This document shows, one piece after another, positions 16,670 to 25,147 of a DNA stretch of 64,000 nt. The notes beneath the pieces are model-generated. The model saw only the letters and a list, made by a program, of their open reading frames with translations, did no database searches and was not told where the DNA came from. Positions within the stretch are counted from its first letter, which is position 1, and every line of letters starts with the position of its first letter. Source of the DNA: Hominiventricola aquisgranensis (GTDB lineage: Bacteria > Bacillota > Clostridia > Lachnospirales > Lachnospiraceae); contig NZ_JBBMFC010000005.1 of assembly GCF_040096225.1 (NCBI RefSeq), positions 62,001 to 126,000 on the forward strand, in the 5' to 3' direction. Made by a program: the position numbers and the translations under genes.

Positions 16670-19450
16670 CTATCTTGGCACCTCTACCATGATGTAGGCT
16701 TCTACCATATCAAGCTCCTGGATCTCGTTGAACTTGTCAAATACAAGACCACATTCAAATCCGGCTTTTACTTCCTTCACATCGTCCTTGAAACGCTTCA
16801 GGGAAGCCAGCTCGCCCTCGTAGATCTGTTTTCCTTCACGAGAAATACGAACCTTGCATCCACGCTGGAACATACCGTCAAGCACATAAGAACCTGCGAT
16901 ATTTCCTACGCCGGAAGCCTTGAAGATCTGACGGATCTCTGCATGACCGATAACTTTCTCCTCAAATACCGGATCCAGCATACCCTTCATAGCACGCTCT
17001 ACATCTTCAATTGCACTATAAATGACACGGTACAGACGAACATCTACTTTTTCTCTGTCCGCAGTTTCTTTTGCTGTTGCATCCATTTTTACGTTAAATC
17101 CGATGATGATTGCTGAAGATGCACTTGCCAAAGTCACATCAGACTCATTGATGGCACCAACACCACCGTGGATACATTTTACAACGACTTCTTCATTGGA
17201 GAGCTTAAGCAGGGACTGCTTTACAGCCTCTACAGAACCAGCCACATCGGCTTTGATGATCAGGTTCAGTTCTTTTAAGTTTCCAGACTGGATCTGGGAA
17301 TACAGATCGTCCAGAGACATACGAAGCTTGGTATCCTCCAGCATCTTCTCACGGCTCTCTTTGATAAAGGTCTCGGCGAATGTCTTAGCCTCTTTGTCAC
17401 TTTCCGGAGAAATGAAGATTTCACCTGCCATAGGCACATCGTTAAGACCAAGGATCTCAACCGGAGTGGACGGACCTGCCTCTTTCACACGACGTCCCTT
17501 ATCATCCATCATCGCACGGACTTTACCATAAGAAGATCCTGCTGCGATGAAATCTCCGACGTGCAGCGTACCTTTCTGTACCAGAACGGTTGCAACCGGT
17601 CCTTTTCCTTTATCAAGCTCCGCCTCGATGACCAGACCTCTTGCCTGACGCTTCGGATTTGCCTTCAGCTCCAGAACATCTGCGGTCAGCAGAACCATTT
17701 CCAGAAGATCTTCAATACCCTCTCTGGATTTTGCAGATACCGGTACACAGATGGTGTTTCCGCCCCAGTCCTCTGCGATCAGACCATACTCAGTCAGTTC
17801 CTGTTTTACACGTTCAATATTTGCACCTGGCTTATCGATCTTGTTGATCGCAACAATCACCTCTACACCGGCCGCTTTCGCATGATTGATTGCTTCGACA
17901 GTCTGCGGTTTCACACCGTCGTCTGCTGCAACTACAAGGATTGCAATATCGGTAGAATTAGCACCTCTCATACGCATAGCTGTGAATGCTTCATGTCCCG
18001 GAGTATCCAGGAATGTGATCTTTCTGCCAGATACCGTTACCATATATGCACCAATGTGCTGGGTAATACCGCCAGCCTCACGGTCTGTTACATTTGTATG
18101 GCGGATCGCATCCAGAAGAGAGGTCTTACCATGGTCTACATGACCCATAACACATACGACCGGTGCTCTCTGTACCAGAGTGTCTTCCGGATCTTCCGTA
18201 TCCTCCAGAAGCTTTCCGATTACATCCTCTTTTACTTCCGGTTCCGGATCAAAATTATATTCCAGTGCGATCTCTCCTGCTGCCTCGAAGTCCAGCTCAG
18301 AGTTCACAGTCAGCATCTTTCCTTCCAGGAACAGCTTCTTAATGATCGCAGACGGCTGGATCTTCATGCGGTCTGCCAGATCAGAGATGCTGATCATCTC
18401 CGGAAGCTGCAGTTTCTTCGGCTCGGAAGAATCCTTCTTCACTACCGGCTGCGGTTCCGGTTTGATGAACCGTCCCGGTTTGTTCTTCAGCTTGCTGATA
18501 TCCTCATCTTTGTACTGCTTTTCCTGCTTCTGATGATTACGGTTATCATATCTTCTGTTTTCCGGTTTGGTCTCCACCGGTGTATCGAAGGAACGGTTCA
18601 TCTGACGGCCTGCACCACCTCTTGCACCCTGTCCTCCACGGCTGTCACGTCCACCATTCTGCGGACGGTCGCCTCTGCTATATCCTGGACGATCTCCACC
18701 ACGTCCCTGTCCGTCACGGTTGTATCCCGGTCTGTCTCCACGTCCCTGTCCATCACGGTTACCCTGCGGACGGTCTCCTCGGTTGTATGCTGGTCTGTCT
18801 CCGCGTCCCTGTCCGTCACGATTGCCCTGCGGACGGTCTCCTCGGTTATATCCCGGTCTGTCTCCGCGTCCCTGTCCATCACGGTTACCCTGCGGACGGT
18901 CGCCTCTGTTGTATCCCGGTCTGTCTCCGCGTCCCTGTCCATCACGGTTACCCTGCGGACGGTCGCCATAGCTTCTGCGCTCACCATTTGCAGGACGATC
19001 AGCTGCCGGTCTTGCAGGTCTTGCTGCAGGTGCTGCTGCGCCTTCGCGTTTCGGTGCTGCTGTTGATGCTGCAGGTGCTGCCGTTGTCCCTGCGGACGCT
19101 GTTGTTCCAGCTGGTGCTGTTGCCGGCTTTGCCGCTGCCGGTCTTGCCGCAGGTTTTGCTGCGCTTTTCTGAGTCTGCGGACGACGCTCCGGACTCTTCT
19201 TGTCTCTGCTGTTCTCCGGATTGTGTACCACTACGAATTTTTTCTTCTTTGCCGGAGCTGCTCCTTCTTTTTTAGCTTCCTGCTGCCCGGAACCTACTGC
19301 TCCGCGCACCAGTTCTGCCTGATTATCTTCAAGTGTTGCCATATGTGTTGTCACCTCAATATTCTTCTCTGCCAGTACGGCCATGATTTCTTTGCTTGTT
19401 TTGTTCAGTTCCTTTGCGAGTTCATAAACTCTGATATGCTTGTTTGGCAT
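16670..19450 (-). CDS. infB: Translation initiation factor IF-2
   Basis: A GTPase delivering initiator tRNA to the ribosome. The N-terminal IF2_N motif (HIRVYELAKELNKTSKEI) follows the chosen ATG at 19450; an in-frame ATG at 19468 is possible, and ribosome sites are weak for both. A long basic, Ala/Pro/Gly-rich disordered region (about residues 60-330) contains four 21-residue tandem repeats. A second IF2_N (LSDLADRM-like ISDLADRMKIQPSAII) precedes the G domain, with GHVDHGKT (about 436-443 in this numbering), DTPGHEAF and NKIDKP. IF-2 domains II, III and C2 (FECGLVF near the end) are complete. Confidence 0.95.
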   Translation of the reverse strand: MPNKHIRVYELAKELNKTSKEIMAVLAEKNIEVTTHMATLEDNQAELVRGAVGSGQQEAKKEGAAPAKKKKFVVVHNPENSRDKKSPERRPQTQKSAAKPAARPAAAKPATAPAGTTASAGTTAAPAASTAAPKREGAAAPAARPARPAADRPANGERRSYGDRPQGNRDGQGRGDRPGYNRGDRPQGNRDGQGRGDRPGYNRGDRPQGNRDGQGRGDRPAYNRGDRPQGNRDGQGRGDRPGYNRDGQGRGGDRPGYSRGDRPQNGGRDSRGGQGARGGAGRQMNRSFDTPVETKPENRRYDNRNHQKQEKQYKDEDISKLKNKPGRFIKPEPQPVVKKDSSEPKKLQLPEMISISDLADRMKIQPSAIIKKLFLEGKMLTVNSELDFEAAGEIALEYNFDPEPEVKEDVIGKLLEDTEDPEDTLVQRAPVVCVMGHVDHGKTSLLDAIRHTNVTDREAGGITQHIGAYMVTVSGRKITFLDTPGHEAFTAMRMRGANSTDIAILVVAADDGVKPQTVEAINHAKAAGVEVIVAINKIDKPGANIERVKQELTEYGLIAEDWGGNTICVPVSAKSREGIEDLLEMVLLTADVLELKANPKRQARGLVIEAELDKGKGPVATVLVQKGTLHVGDFIAAGSSYGKVRAMMDDKGRRVKEAGPSTPVEILGLNDVPMAGEIFISPESDKEAKTFAETFIKESREKMLEDTKLRMSLDDLYSQIQSGNLKELNLIIKADVAGSVEAVKQSLLKLSNEEVVVKCIHGGVGAINESDVTLASASSAIIIGFNVKMDATAKETADREKVDVRLYRVIYSAIEDVERAMKGMLDPVFEEKVIGHAEIRQIFKASGVGNIAGSYVLDGMFQRGCKVRISREGKQIYEGELASLKRFKDDVKEVKAGFECGLVFDKFNEIQELDMVEAYIMVEVPR
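18716..18967 (-). repeat. Four 63-bp tandem repeats inside infB
   Basis: Four consecutive in-frame 63-bp units encode GDRPQGNRDGQGRGDRPGYN followed by Arg, nearly identical (one Gly-to-Ala change), and then decaying partial units. The encoded RG-rich segment is disordered and strongly basic. The repeats lie in a protein-coding frame and have no spacers, so this is not a CRISPR. Confidence 0.9.
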
Positions 19451-19477
19451 GATTTCCGATGCCCCCATTCCATGTAT

Positions 19478-19780
19478 TTACTCTAATGCCCGGATCGCCG
19501 CAGCGGCCAGTCCTTCGTCTTCCACTGCTACAGACATTCGGAATTCCTTCCCACATGCTGATCCCAGTTCTGCGCTGCTGCACGCTACATACAGCGGTAC
19601 TTTGTAATACTCGCAGAGACTGCGGATCTTCTTCTTTGTATTTTCAGAGGCTTCCTCTGATACCACAACCAGCTTCGCTTTGCCCTTGCGGACAGAATTC
19701 TCCACAGAAAATTCACCGCTGACACTTTTGCGTGCTCTGGTCGCCAGCCCGATATAAGAGAGAACTTTAGCTTTCTGCAA
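19478..19780 (-). CDS. ylxQ: L7Ae-family RNA-binding protein YlxQ
   Basis: A 100-residue L7Ae/L30e/S12e-fold protein, which binds kink-turn RNA. The start LSYIGLATRARKSVSGE and LVVVSEEASENTKKKI match the family. It begins at a TTG (19780) inside the rnpM end (14-base overlap), with GGAGATGGAAG upstream. It occupies its normal place between ylxR/rnpM and infB. Its cellular role is not well settled. Confidence 0.9.
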   Translation of the reverse strand: MQKAKVLSYIGLATRARKSVSGEFSVENSVRKGKAKLVVVSEEASENTKKKIRSLCEYYKVPLYVACSSAELGSACGKEFRMSVAVEDEGLAAAAIRALE

Positions 19781-20045
19781 TTGCTTCCATCTCCTTTTCC
19801 AGGGCTTCGTATACTTCTGCCGGGATCTGTGCCTTCAGGGATCTCTCCAGTCCTCTGGATTTTACTGCTTTCTGGAAGCATTCCCTGCTTCTGCACAGAT
19901 ATGCGCCGCGACCGTTTTTCCGGCCAGTGGCATCCAGCACGATTTCATTCTCTGTTGTGCGTAAGATGCGTACCATATCTTTCTTGTTCTTCATCTCACC
20001 ACAGCCGGTGCACTGACGCATCGGTACTTTTTTCACTGTTCCCAA
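19767..20045 (-). CDS. rnpM: YlxR/RnpM family RNA-binding protein
   Basis: A 92-residue DUF448 protein. PMRQCTGCGEMKNKKDMVRI with its Cys pair and GRKNGRGAYLCRSRECF are diagnostic. In Bacillus subtilis the homologue was renamed RnpM because it modulates RNase P. The start is a TTG (20045) with GGAG 8 bases upstream. It lies 11 bases after nusA in the conserved operon. Confidence 0.9.
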   Translation of the reverse strand: MGTVKKVPMRQCTGCGEMKNKKDMVRILRTTENEIVLDATGRKNGRGAYLCRSRECFQKAVKSRGLERSLKAQIPAEVYEALEKEMEAIAES

Positions 20046-20056
20046 ACTGTCCGCTC

Positions 20057-21205
20057 CTATTCCTCTGCGTTCTCGTCTTCTACAGTACCTTCCGCATACT
20101 CATTTTCATCATATGCTTCCTCTTCATCCTCATCTTCATCGTAGAATCCTTCGTAGAATCCCTCGATGGCATTTGCCTGACTCTCGCTCTTGATATCAAT
20201 CTTGAAGCCAGTCAGACGTGCTGCCAGACGTGCATTCTGTCCCTCTTTACCAATAGCAAGGGAAAGCTGATAATCCGGAACAACAACTTTTGCTGTCTTC
20301 TCTTCCACATCTGCCAGAACCACAACAACCTTTGCCGGGCTCAGTGCATTCTCGATCAGGAGTGCCGGGTTCTCATTCCAGTTAATGATATCGATCTTCT
20401 CACCGCGAAGCTCATTGACGATAGAGTTGACTCTTGCACCATTCATACCAACACATGCTCCTACCGGGTCAACGTCCGGATCATTGGACCATACTGCGAT
20501 CTTGGTTCTGGAGCCAGCCTCTCTGGCAATGCTTTTGATCTCTACGATGCCGTCTCTTACTTCAGTAACCTCAGATTCGAACAGTCTCTTTACCAGCTCC
20601 GGATGCGTACGGGATACCAGGATCTTCGGTCCTTTTGTGGTGTCCTTAACTTCCAGAATATAAACCTTGATACGCTCGGTCGGAGTATATACCTCTCCTT
20701 TGACCATCTCGTTCTCGTTCAGGATCGCATCTACTTTACCAAGATTTACGCTGACATTTCTTCCAATATAACGCTGTACCACACCGGTAACCACGTCTTT
20801 TTCTTTTGCATAATACTGATTGAACAGAACTTTACGCTCTTCCTCACGGATCTTCTGAAGAATCACGTTTCTTGCATTCTGTGTGGTGATACGGCCGAAC
20901 TCTTTGGATTTGATCTCCTCACGGACGATATCTCCCAGCTCGTACTTCTTATCCAGAAGCTTCGCTTCTGCCAGGCTGATCTGAGTATCCGGATCTTCCA
21001 CCTGCTCCACAACAGTCTTCTCTGCATATACATGGAAATCACAGGTATCTCTGTTGATCTCTACACGGAAATTCTCTTTTTCTTTTCCGAAATGGCTCTG
21101 ACATGCAGTGATCAGAGAATTTTCGATAGCATCCAGCATAACATCCTTGCTGATATCTTTCTCTTTTTCCAGAATCTCCAGTGCCGTTTTCAGTTCAGTG
21201 TTCAT
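20057..21205 (-). CDS. nusA: Transcription termination/antitermination factor NusA
   Basis: A 382-residue RNA polymerase-associated factor controlling pausing, termination and antitermination. Domains in order are the N-terminal RNAP-binding domain (about 1-130), S1 (about 135-200, VTGVVQRYIGRNVSVNLG) and two KH domains (about 205-345, with DPVGACVGMNGARV and LAIGKEGQNARLAARLTG). A strongly acidic C-terminal tail follows. It lacks the extra acidic repeats of proteobacterial NusA, as usual in Firmicutes. GGAGG precedes the ATG. Confidence 0.97.
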   Translation of the reverse strand: MNTELKTALEILEKEKDISKDVMLDAIENSLITACQSHFGKEKENFRVEINRDTCDFHVYAEKTVVEQVEDPDTQISLAEAKLLDKKYELGDIVREEIKSKEFGRITTQNARNVILQKIREEERKVLFNQYYAKEKDVVTGVVQRYIGRNVSVNLGKVDAILNENEMVKGEVYTPTERIKVYILEVKDTTKGPKILVSRTHPELVKRLFESEVTEVRDGIVEIKSIAREAGSRTKIAVWSNDPDVDPVGACVGMNGARVNSIVNELRGEKIDIINWNENPALLIENALSPAKVVVVLADVEEKTAKVVVPDYQLSLAIGKEGQNARLAARLTGFKIDIKSESQANAIEGFYEGFYDEDEDEEEAYDENEYAEGTVEDENAEE

Positions 21206-21222
21206 TTTTTGTTCTTTCCTCC

Positions 21223-21690
21223 TTAAAAATCAAACGCCAGCCGGATCAGCGCGATGTTCGACCGCTCGATCACCAGTGTGGCTTCATCCTCAAACTCCAA
21301 TGTTACTGTATCTTTATCCCATGCTTTTAAGATACCGGTGAATTCCTTCTGTCTGTCGATTGCACGGAACAGTCTCACATCTACGGACTCTCCAATACTT
21401 CTCTCAAGATCTTTGTCTTTCTTCAGCGGTCTTCCAAGCCCTGGGGAACTTACCTCAAGAATATAGCTTTCCTCAATAAAATCCTGTTCATCCAGAAGAT
21501 CTGACAGTCGTCTGCTGACGGTCTCGCAGTCATCCACGCCAATTCCACCCGGCTTATCAATGTAAGCTCTTAAGAACCAGTTGCCGGCTTCCTTTACAAA
21601 TTCCACATCCACCAGTTCAAACTGATGCTCTTCCATGATTGGAAGCAGGAGCTGCTCTGTCTTCTGTTCATATGTCTCTCTCTTAGTCAA
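21223..21690 (-). CDS. rimP: Ribosome maturation factor RimP
   Basis: A 155-residue protein needed for 30S subunit assembly. The segments ELVDVEFVKEAGNWFLRAYIDKPGG and LEVSSPGLGRPLKKDKD are diagnostic. The start is a TTG at 21690 with AGGAGG 6 bases upstream. It is the first gene of the nine-gene operon to ribF and lies about 90 bases after the promoter. Confidence 0.97.
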   Translation of the reverse strand: MTKRETYEQKTEQLLLPIMEEHQFELVDVEFVKEAGNWFLRAYIDKPGGIGVDDCETVSRRLSDLLDEQDFIEESYILEVSSPGLGRPLKKDKDLERSIGESVDVRLFRAIDRQKEFTGILKAWDKDTVTLEFEDEATLVIERSNIALIRLAFDF

Positions 21691-21727
21691 TCTTATCCTC
21701 CTTCTGAAAATCTCCTATACAACTAAG

Positions 21728-21753
21728 AAGGAGTGGACTTTTGTCCACCCCTT
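21728..21753 (-). other. Hairpin in the rimP operon leader
   Basis: GTGGAC / GTCCAC with a 4-base loop, extended by AAGG / CCTT around one mismatch, about 40 bases before the rimP start and downstream of the promoter. It lacks a clear U-tract; it may affect message stability or translation. Confidence 0.4.
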
Positions 21754-21781
21754 TCTTCAGTCTACGTATCATGTTATTTCC

Positions 21782-21809
21782 AGTATAACACAACATCCAC
21801 TAAAATCAA
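21782..21809 (-). promoter_or_regulatory. Promoter of the rimP-nusA-infB-ribF operon
   Basis: Minus-strand -35 TTGATT (21804-21809), 16-base spacer and TATACT (21782-21787), with an extended -10 TGT directly upstream of the hexamer. Confidence 0.7.
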
Positions 21810-21831
21810 GCCTTTTCGCAAAAAAAGTTAC

Positions 21832-21900
21832 TATTCACAGCGAAACTGGAGCCTCTTAACAGAGGCGACGAGTGCGCATGTGGGTGGAGTTCTGTGAATA
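21832..21900. repeat. Inverted repeat after the malic enzyme gene
   Basis: TATTCACAG (21832-21840) and CTGTGAATA (21892-21900) form a perfect 9-bp outer stem. It encloses a second hairpin, GCCTCT-TAAC-AGAGGC. It lies just past the malic enzyme stop, so it may be an end-of-transcript structure, though it has no proper U-tract. Confidence 0.4.
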
Positions 21901-21916
21901 TTCTTTAAATCCTTGC

Positions 21917-23092
21917 TTACAGTCTTGCCACTCCGGTCTTTCTTGCGGCATCTGCAACGGCAGCAGCCACTGCCTTGCCCACTCTCGGATCAAATGCTTT
22001 CGGAATGATGTAATCTTCGCTGAGTTCTTCATCTGTGATCAGCTCTGCCAATGCGCGGGAAGCTGCAAGCTTCATCTCATCATTGATATCTTTGGCACGT
22101 ACATCGAAAGCCCCACGGAAGATACCCGGGAAAGCCAGCACATTGTTGATCTGGTTCGGAAAATCGCTGCGGCCGGTGGCAACCACTCTTGCACCACCTG
22201 CTTTTGCATCATCCGGGAAGATCTCCGGTGTGGGATTCGCACATGCGAACAGGATTGCATCCTGATTCATGGTCTTCACCATCTCAGTTGTTACCACACC
22301 CGGTGCGCTGACTCCGATAAATACGTCTGCACCAACCAGCATATCTGCCAGGCTTCCGCTGCGTTTCTCCAGATTGGTCATTTTTGCCATCTCTTCCTTT
22401 ATTGGATTCATACCTTCCGTACGTCCCTCATAGATAGCACCTTTCCGGTCACACAGTGTGATATGTTTCACGCCCGCAGTCAAAAGCAGTCTGGTAATAG
22501 AGATTGCTGCCGCACCTGCCCCATTGACAACCACTTTTACTTCCTCTTTCTTCTTGCCAACCAGTCGAAGAGCATTGGTCAGTCCCGCCAGTGTGATAAT
22601 GGCAGTTCCATGCTGATCATCGTGGAAGATCGGAATATCACATTTTTCTTTCAGCTTTCTCTCGATCTCAAAGCAGCGAGGTGCAGAAATATCTTCCAGG
22701 TTCACACCTGCAAAGCTGCCGGAGATCAGATAAATGGTATTGACGATTTCATCCACATCATGGCTCTTGATGCACAGCGGAAATGCGTCCACATCACCAA
22801 ATGCCTTGAACAGTACACATTTTCCTTCCATAACCGGCATACCTGCCTCCGGTCCGATGTCTCCAAGACCAAGGACCGCACTTCCATCGGTCACTACCAG
22901 GCAAAGATTGTGACGGCGGGTCAGTTCATAGCTCTTCTCCACATCCTTCTGGATCTCCAGACAAGGCTGTGCCACACCCGGCGTATAAGCCAAAGACAGG
23001 TCATCCTTTGTAGCAACCGGAACTGTTGCAACAACCTCGATCTTACCTTTCCATTCCTCATGAAGTCTCAGTGATTCTTTTGCATAATCCAT
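21917..23092 (-). CDS. NAD(P)-dependent malic enzyme
   Basis: A 391-residue oxaloacetate-decarboxylating malate dehydrogenase of the short bacterial type, converting malate to pyruvate and CO2. Seen are the N-terminal malic domain (LAYTPGVAQPCLEIQ, LGLGDIGPEAGMPVMEGK), metal-site FHDDQHGTAI and the Rossmann segment VVNGAGAAAISITRLL. It follows the degV gene by 35 bases. Cofactor preference cannot be set from sequence with certainty. Confidence 0.93.
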   Translation of the reverse strand: MDYAKESLRLHEEWKGKIEVVATVPVATKDDLSLAYTPGVAQPCLEIQKDVEKSYELTRRHNLCLVVTDGSAVLGLGDIGPEAGMPVMEGKCVLFKAFGDVDAFPLCIKSHDVDEIVNTIYLISGSFAGVNLEDISAPRCFEIERKLKEKCDIPIFHDDQHGTAIITLAGLTNALRLVGKKKEEVKVVVNGAGAAAISITRLLLTAGVKHITLCDRKGAIYEGRTEGMNPIKEEMAKMTNLEKRSGSLADMLVGADVFIGVSAPGVVTTEMVKTMNQDAILFACANPTPEIFPDDAKAGGARVVATGRSDFPNQINNVLAFPGIFRGAFDVRAKDINDEMKLAASRALAELITDEELSEDYIIPKAFDPRVGKAVAAAVADAARKTGVARL

Positions 23093-23127
23093 ATAAATAT
23101 ATCCTCCAATATTTTTTCAGTTAATCA

Positions 23128-23988
23128 TCAGCGGGAATTTGCCAATGCAAATATCGCCAGCACCCCCACACCGGTATGCGCACCGATAACCGGTCCCACA
23201 TACTCGATCTGCACATCTTCCATTCCGTAATCTGTGATCAGCTTCTGTTTGATGGCCTCTGCTTCCTCCAGACAGTCCCCATGACTGATAAATACGGTCT
23301 TCTCTCCGTCCCTGATCCGTTCCATCAGATCTTTGATAATTGTCTGAATCGCTTTTTTTCTGCCGCGAACCTTTCCGATCACTTCCAGTTTTCCTTCTTC
23401 ATTGACCCGGATGATCGGCTTGATCCCCACCATAGAACCAAGTACTGCACTGCTTCTGGACACTCTGCCACCACGGTAAAGATGAAACAGATCATCCACT
23501 GTCACATAAGAAGCGATGTAGTCTTTATTTTTCTCACACCAGTCAGCTACTTCATCCATAGAGGCACCCTGTTCTTTCAGCTGTACTGCTTTATATACAA
23601 GAAGTCCCTGACCCAAAGCCGCCAGCAGCGTATCGATCACGACAATTTTACGCTCCGGATACTCATCCTGCAGCTCTTCCGCTGCGATCCGGGCACTCTG
23701 ACAGCTTCCGCTTAAGCCTGAAGAAAATGCCAGATGCAGAATATCTTTTCCTTCTTTCAGCAATGGTTCAAATGCTGCTTTTGCCTGCTCCGGATTCACC
23801 TGTGATGTTGTTGGCATGGCTCCTTCCCGAATATTGTCATACAACTGTTTTGGTGTGATCGGATTCTCTGAATTGTAAATCTTTCCGTTTAAGATGCAGC
23901 TCAAAGAAATCATGGTTATCTGATGCTCTTTCAGATAAGCTTCTGAAAGGTCTGCACTGCTGTCGGTACTGATCACATAAGATCTCAT
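23128..23988 (-). CDS. DegV family fatty-acid-binding protein
   Basis: A 286-residue protein of the DegV/FakB type, which binds a fatty acid for phosphorylation by a FakA kinase. The start at 23988 (MRSYVISTDSSADLSE) has GGAGGAGG about 9 bases upstream; a longer frame to 24015 lacks one. STDSSADL, MPTTSQVNPEQ, LAFSSGLSGSCQSAR and RGGRVSRSSAVLGSMVGIKP are characteristic. No fakA lies nearby, and Lachnospiraceae carry several DegV paralogues. Confidence 0.9.
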   Translation of the reverse strand: MRSYVISTDSSADLSEAYLKEHQITMISLSCILNGKIYNSENPITPKQLYDNIREGAMPTTSQVNPEQAKAAFEPLLKEGKDILHLAFSSGLSGSCQSARIAAEELQDEYPERKIVVIDTLLAALGQGLLVYKAVQLKEQGASMDEVADWCEKNKDYIASYVTVDDLFHLYRGGRVSRSSAVLGSMVGIKPIIRVNEEGKLEVIGKVRGRKKAIQTIIKDLMERIRDGEKTVFISHGDCLEEAEAIKQKLITDYGMEDVQIEYVGPVIGAHTGVGVLAIFALANSR

Positions 23989-24015
23989 GGTTTCTGTCCT
24001 CCTCCATATATACAA

Positions 24016-25146
24016 TTAATAGTTTCCAAGAATCTTGAAATTAACAGCCTCTTCCATAATACCGCGGATCGCATTTTTCACCGCACTGTCATCCAGATTG
24101 CCTTCAAAATCCACAAAGAAATGGTATTCCCAGTTTCTCTCCGGGATCGGTCTGGACTCAATCTTACACATATTAAGATCGTTATAAATAATATGAGACA
24201 AAATATTATAGAGACTTCCACTGGTATGGGGCAGTTCAAAACAGATGCTCACCTTCTTCGCATCCGCCTCATACATCTTCCGGTTGGTAACAATGATGAA
24301 ACGAGTGGAATTGAAACGGTTATGATTGATCGGCATCTCAAGCACTTCCAGACCGTGATAGCCAGCTGCTGCCGGGCTTCCGATAGCTACCTGGCTTCTG
24401 TCCTTGTCTTCTGCCACTTTCCTGGCCGCCATGGCCGTATTGGAAAGACTGATCCGCTGCCAGTCAGAATGCTTATCCAGATAGACAGAGCACTGCATCA
24501 GTGCCTGCGGGTGGGAATAGACCGTCCGGATCTCATCCAGAGATGTTCCCGGCAGTCCCAACAGGGCATGGTTGATCTTCAGGATCTGTTCTCCCACAAT
24601 GTAATTGTCATATTCTTCCAGCAGATCATAGATATCATTGACTTCTCCTGCTGATGAATTTTCAATAGGAAGCACAGCATAATCTGCCACACCTTCCTTA
24701 ATAGCTTCCATACAGTCCCGCCAGGTCGGAACATGAAACGCATTGGCATCTTTGCCAAAATACTGCAGGGTTGCTTCATGTGCATAAGCACCTTCCACAC
24801 CCTGATACACCACACGACAGTGCTTTCTGTCAATATGGTCAATTCTTGTAAATGGAAGGTTTCCGGAGACTCCTTCCTCTGCCAGCAGCTGATATTGAAG
24901 CTTCCTGCTCATAGCCATAATCTGCTGAAACAATTCCTGGATTCCATGACGGTTGAAGCTGTCATTGGTAAGATTTCCCAGAGTTTCCAGCTTCTCCAGC
25001 TCTCTCGCCCGGTCCAGCACTTTCTTTCCATTAGCAATCTTATATTCTGCCACCTGACGGCTGACACCCATTCGTTCCTCAAAAAGCTCCACGATCTGCC
25101 GGTCGATCCGGTCAATATCCTGCCGAAGCTTGCTTAAATCTTCCAT
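24016..25146 (-). CDS. pheA: Bifunctional chorismate mutase / prephenate dehydratase
   Basis: A 376-residue P-protein that makes phenylpyruvate from chorismate. The AroQ chorismate mutase (about 1-90) has LRQDIDRIDRQIVELFEERM. The dehydratase (about 110-285) has YQGVEGAYAHEA, VLPIENSSAGEVNDIYDLL and NSTRFIIV. The C-terminal ACT domain (about 292-376) has the phenylalanine-site motif ISICFELPHTSGSLYNIL and CKIESRPI, implying feedback inhibition by Phe. It starts one base after the folC stop. Confidence 0.95.
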   Translation of the reverse strand: MEDLSKLRQDIDRIDRQIVELFEERMGVSRQVAEYKIANGKKVLDRARELEKLETLGNLTNDSFNRHGIQELFQQIMAMSRKLQYQLLAEEGVSGNLPFTRIDHIDRKHCRVVYQGVEGAYAHEATLQYFGKDANAFHVPTWRDCMEAIKEGVADYAVLPIENSSAGEVNDIYDLLEEYDNYIVGEQILKINHALLGLPGTSLDEIRTVYSHPQALMQCSVYLDKHSDWQRISLSNTAMAARKVAEDKDRSQVAIGSPAAAGYHGLEVLEMPINHNRFNSTRFIIVTNRKMYEADAKKVSICFELPHTSGSLYNILSHIIYNDLNMCKIESRPIPERNWEYHFFVDFEGNLDDSAVKNAIRGIMEEAVNFKILGNY

Positions 25147-25147
25147 C

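Noticed and set aside
18716..18967. Tandem repeats resembling a CRISPR array
   Set aside because: The 63-bp units abut with no spacers, keep the infB reading frame and encode a typical IF-2 disordered region.
17561..19066. Long plus-strand reading frame opposite infB
   Set aside because: It is the antisense shadow of a real gene; it has no family motifs and consists of low-complexity sequence mirrored from the repeats.
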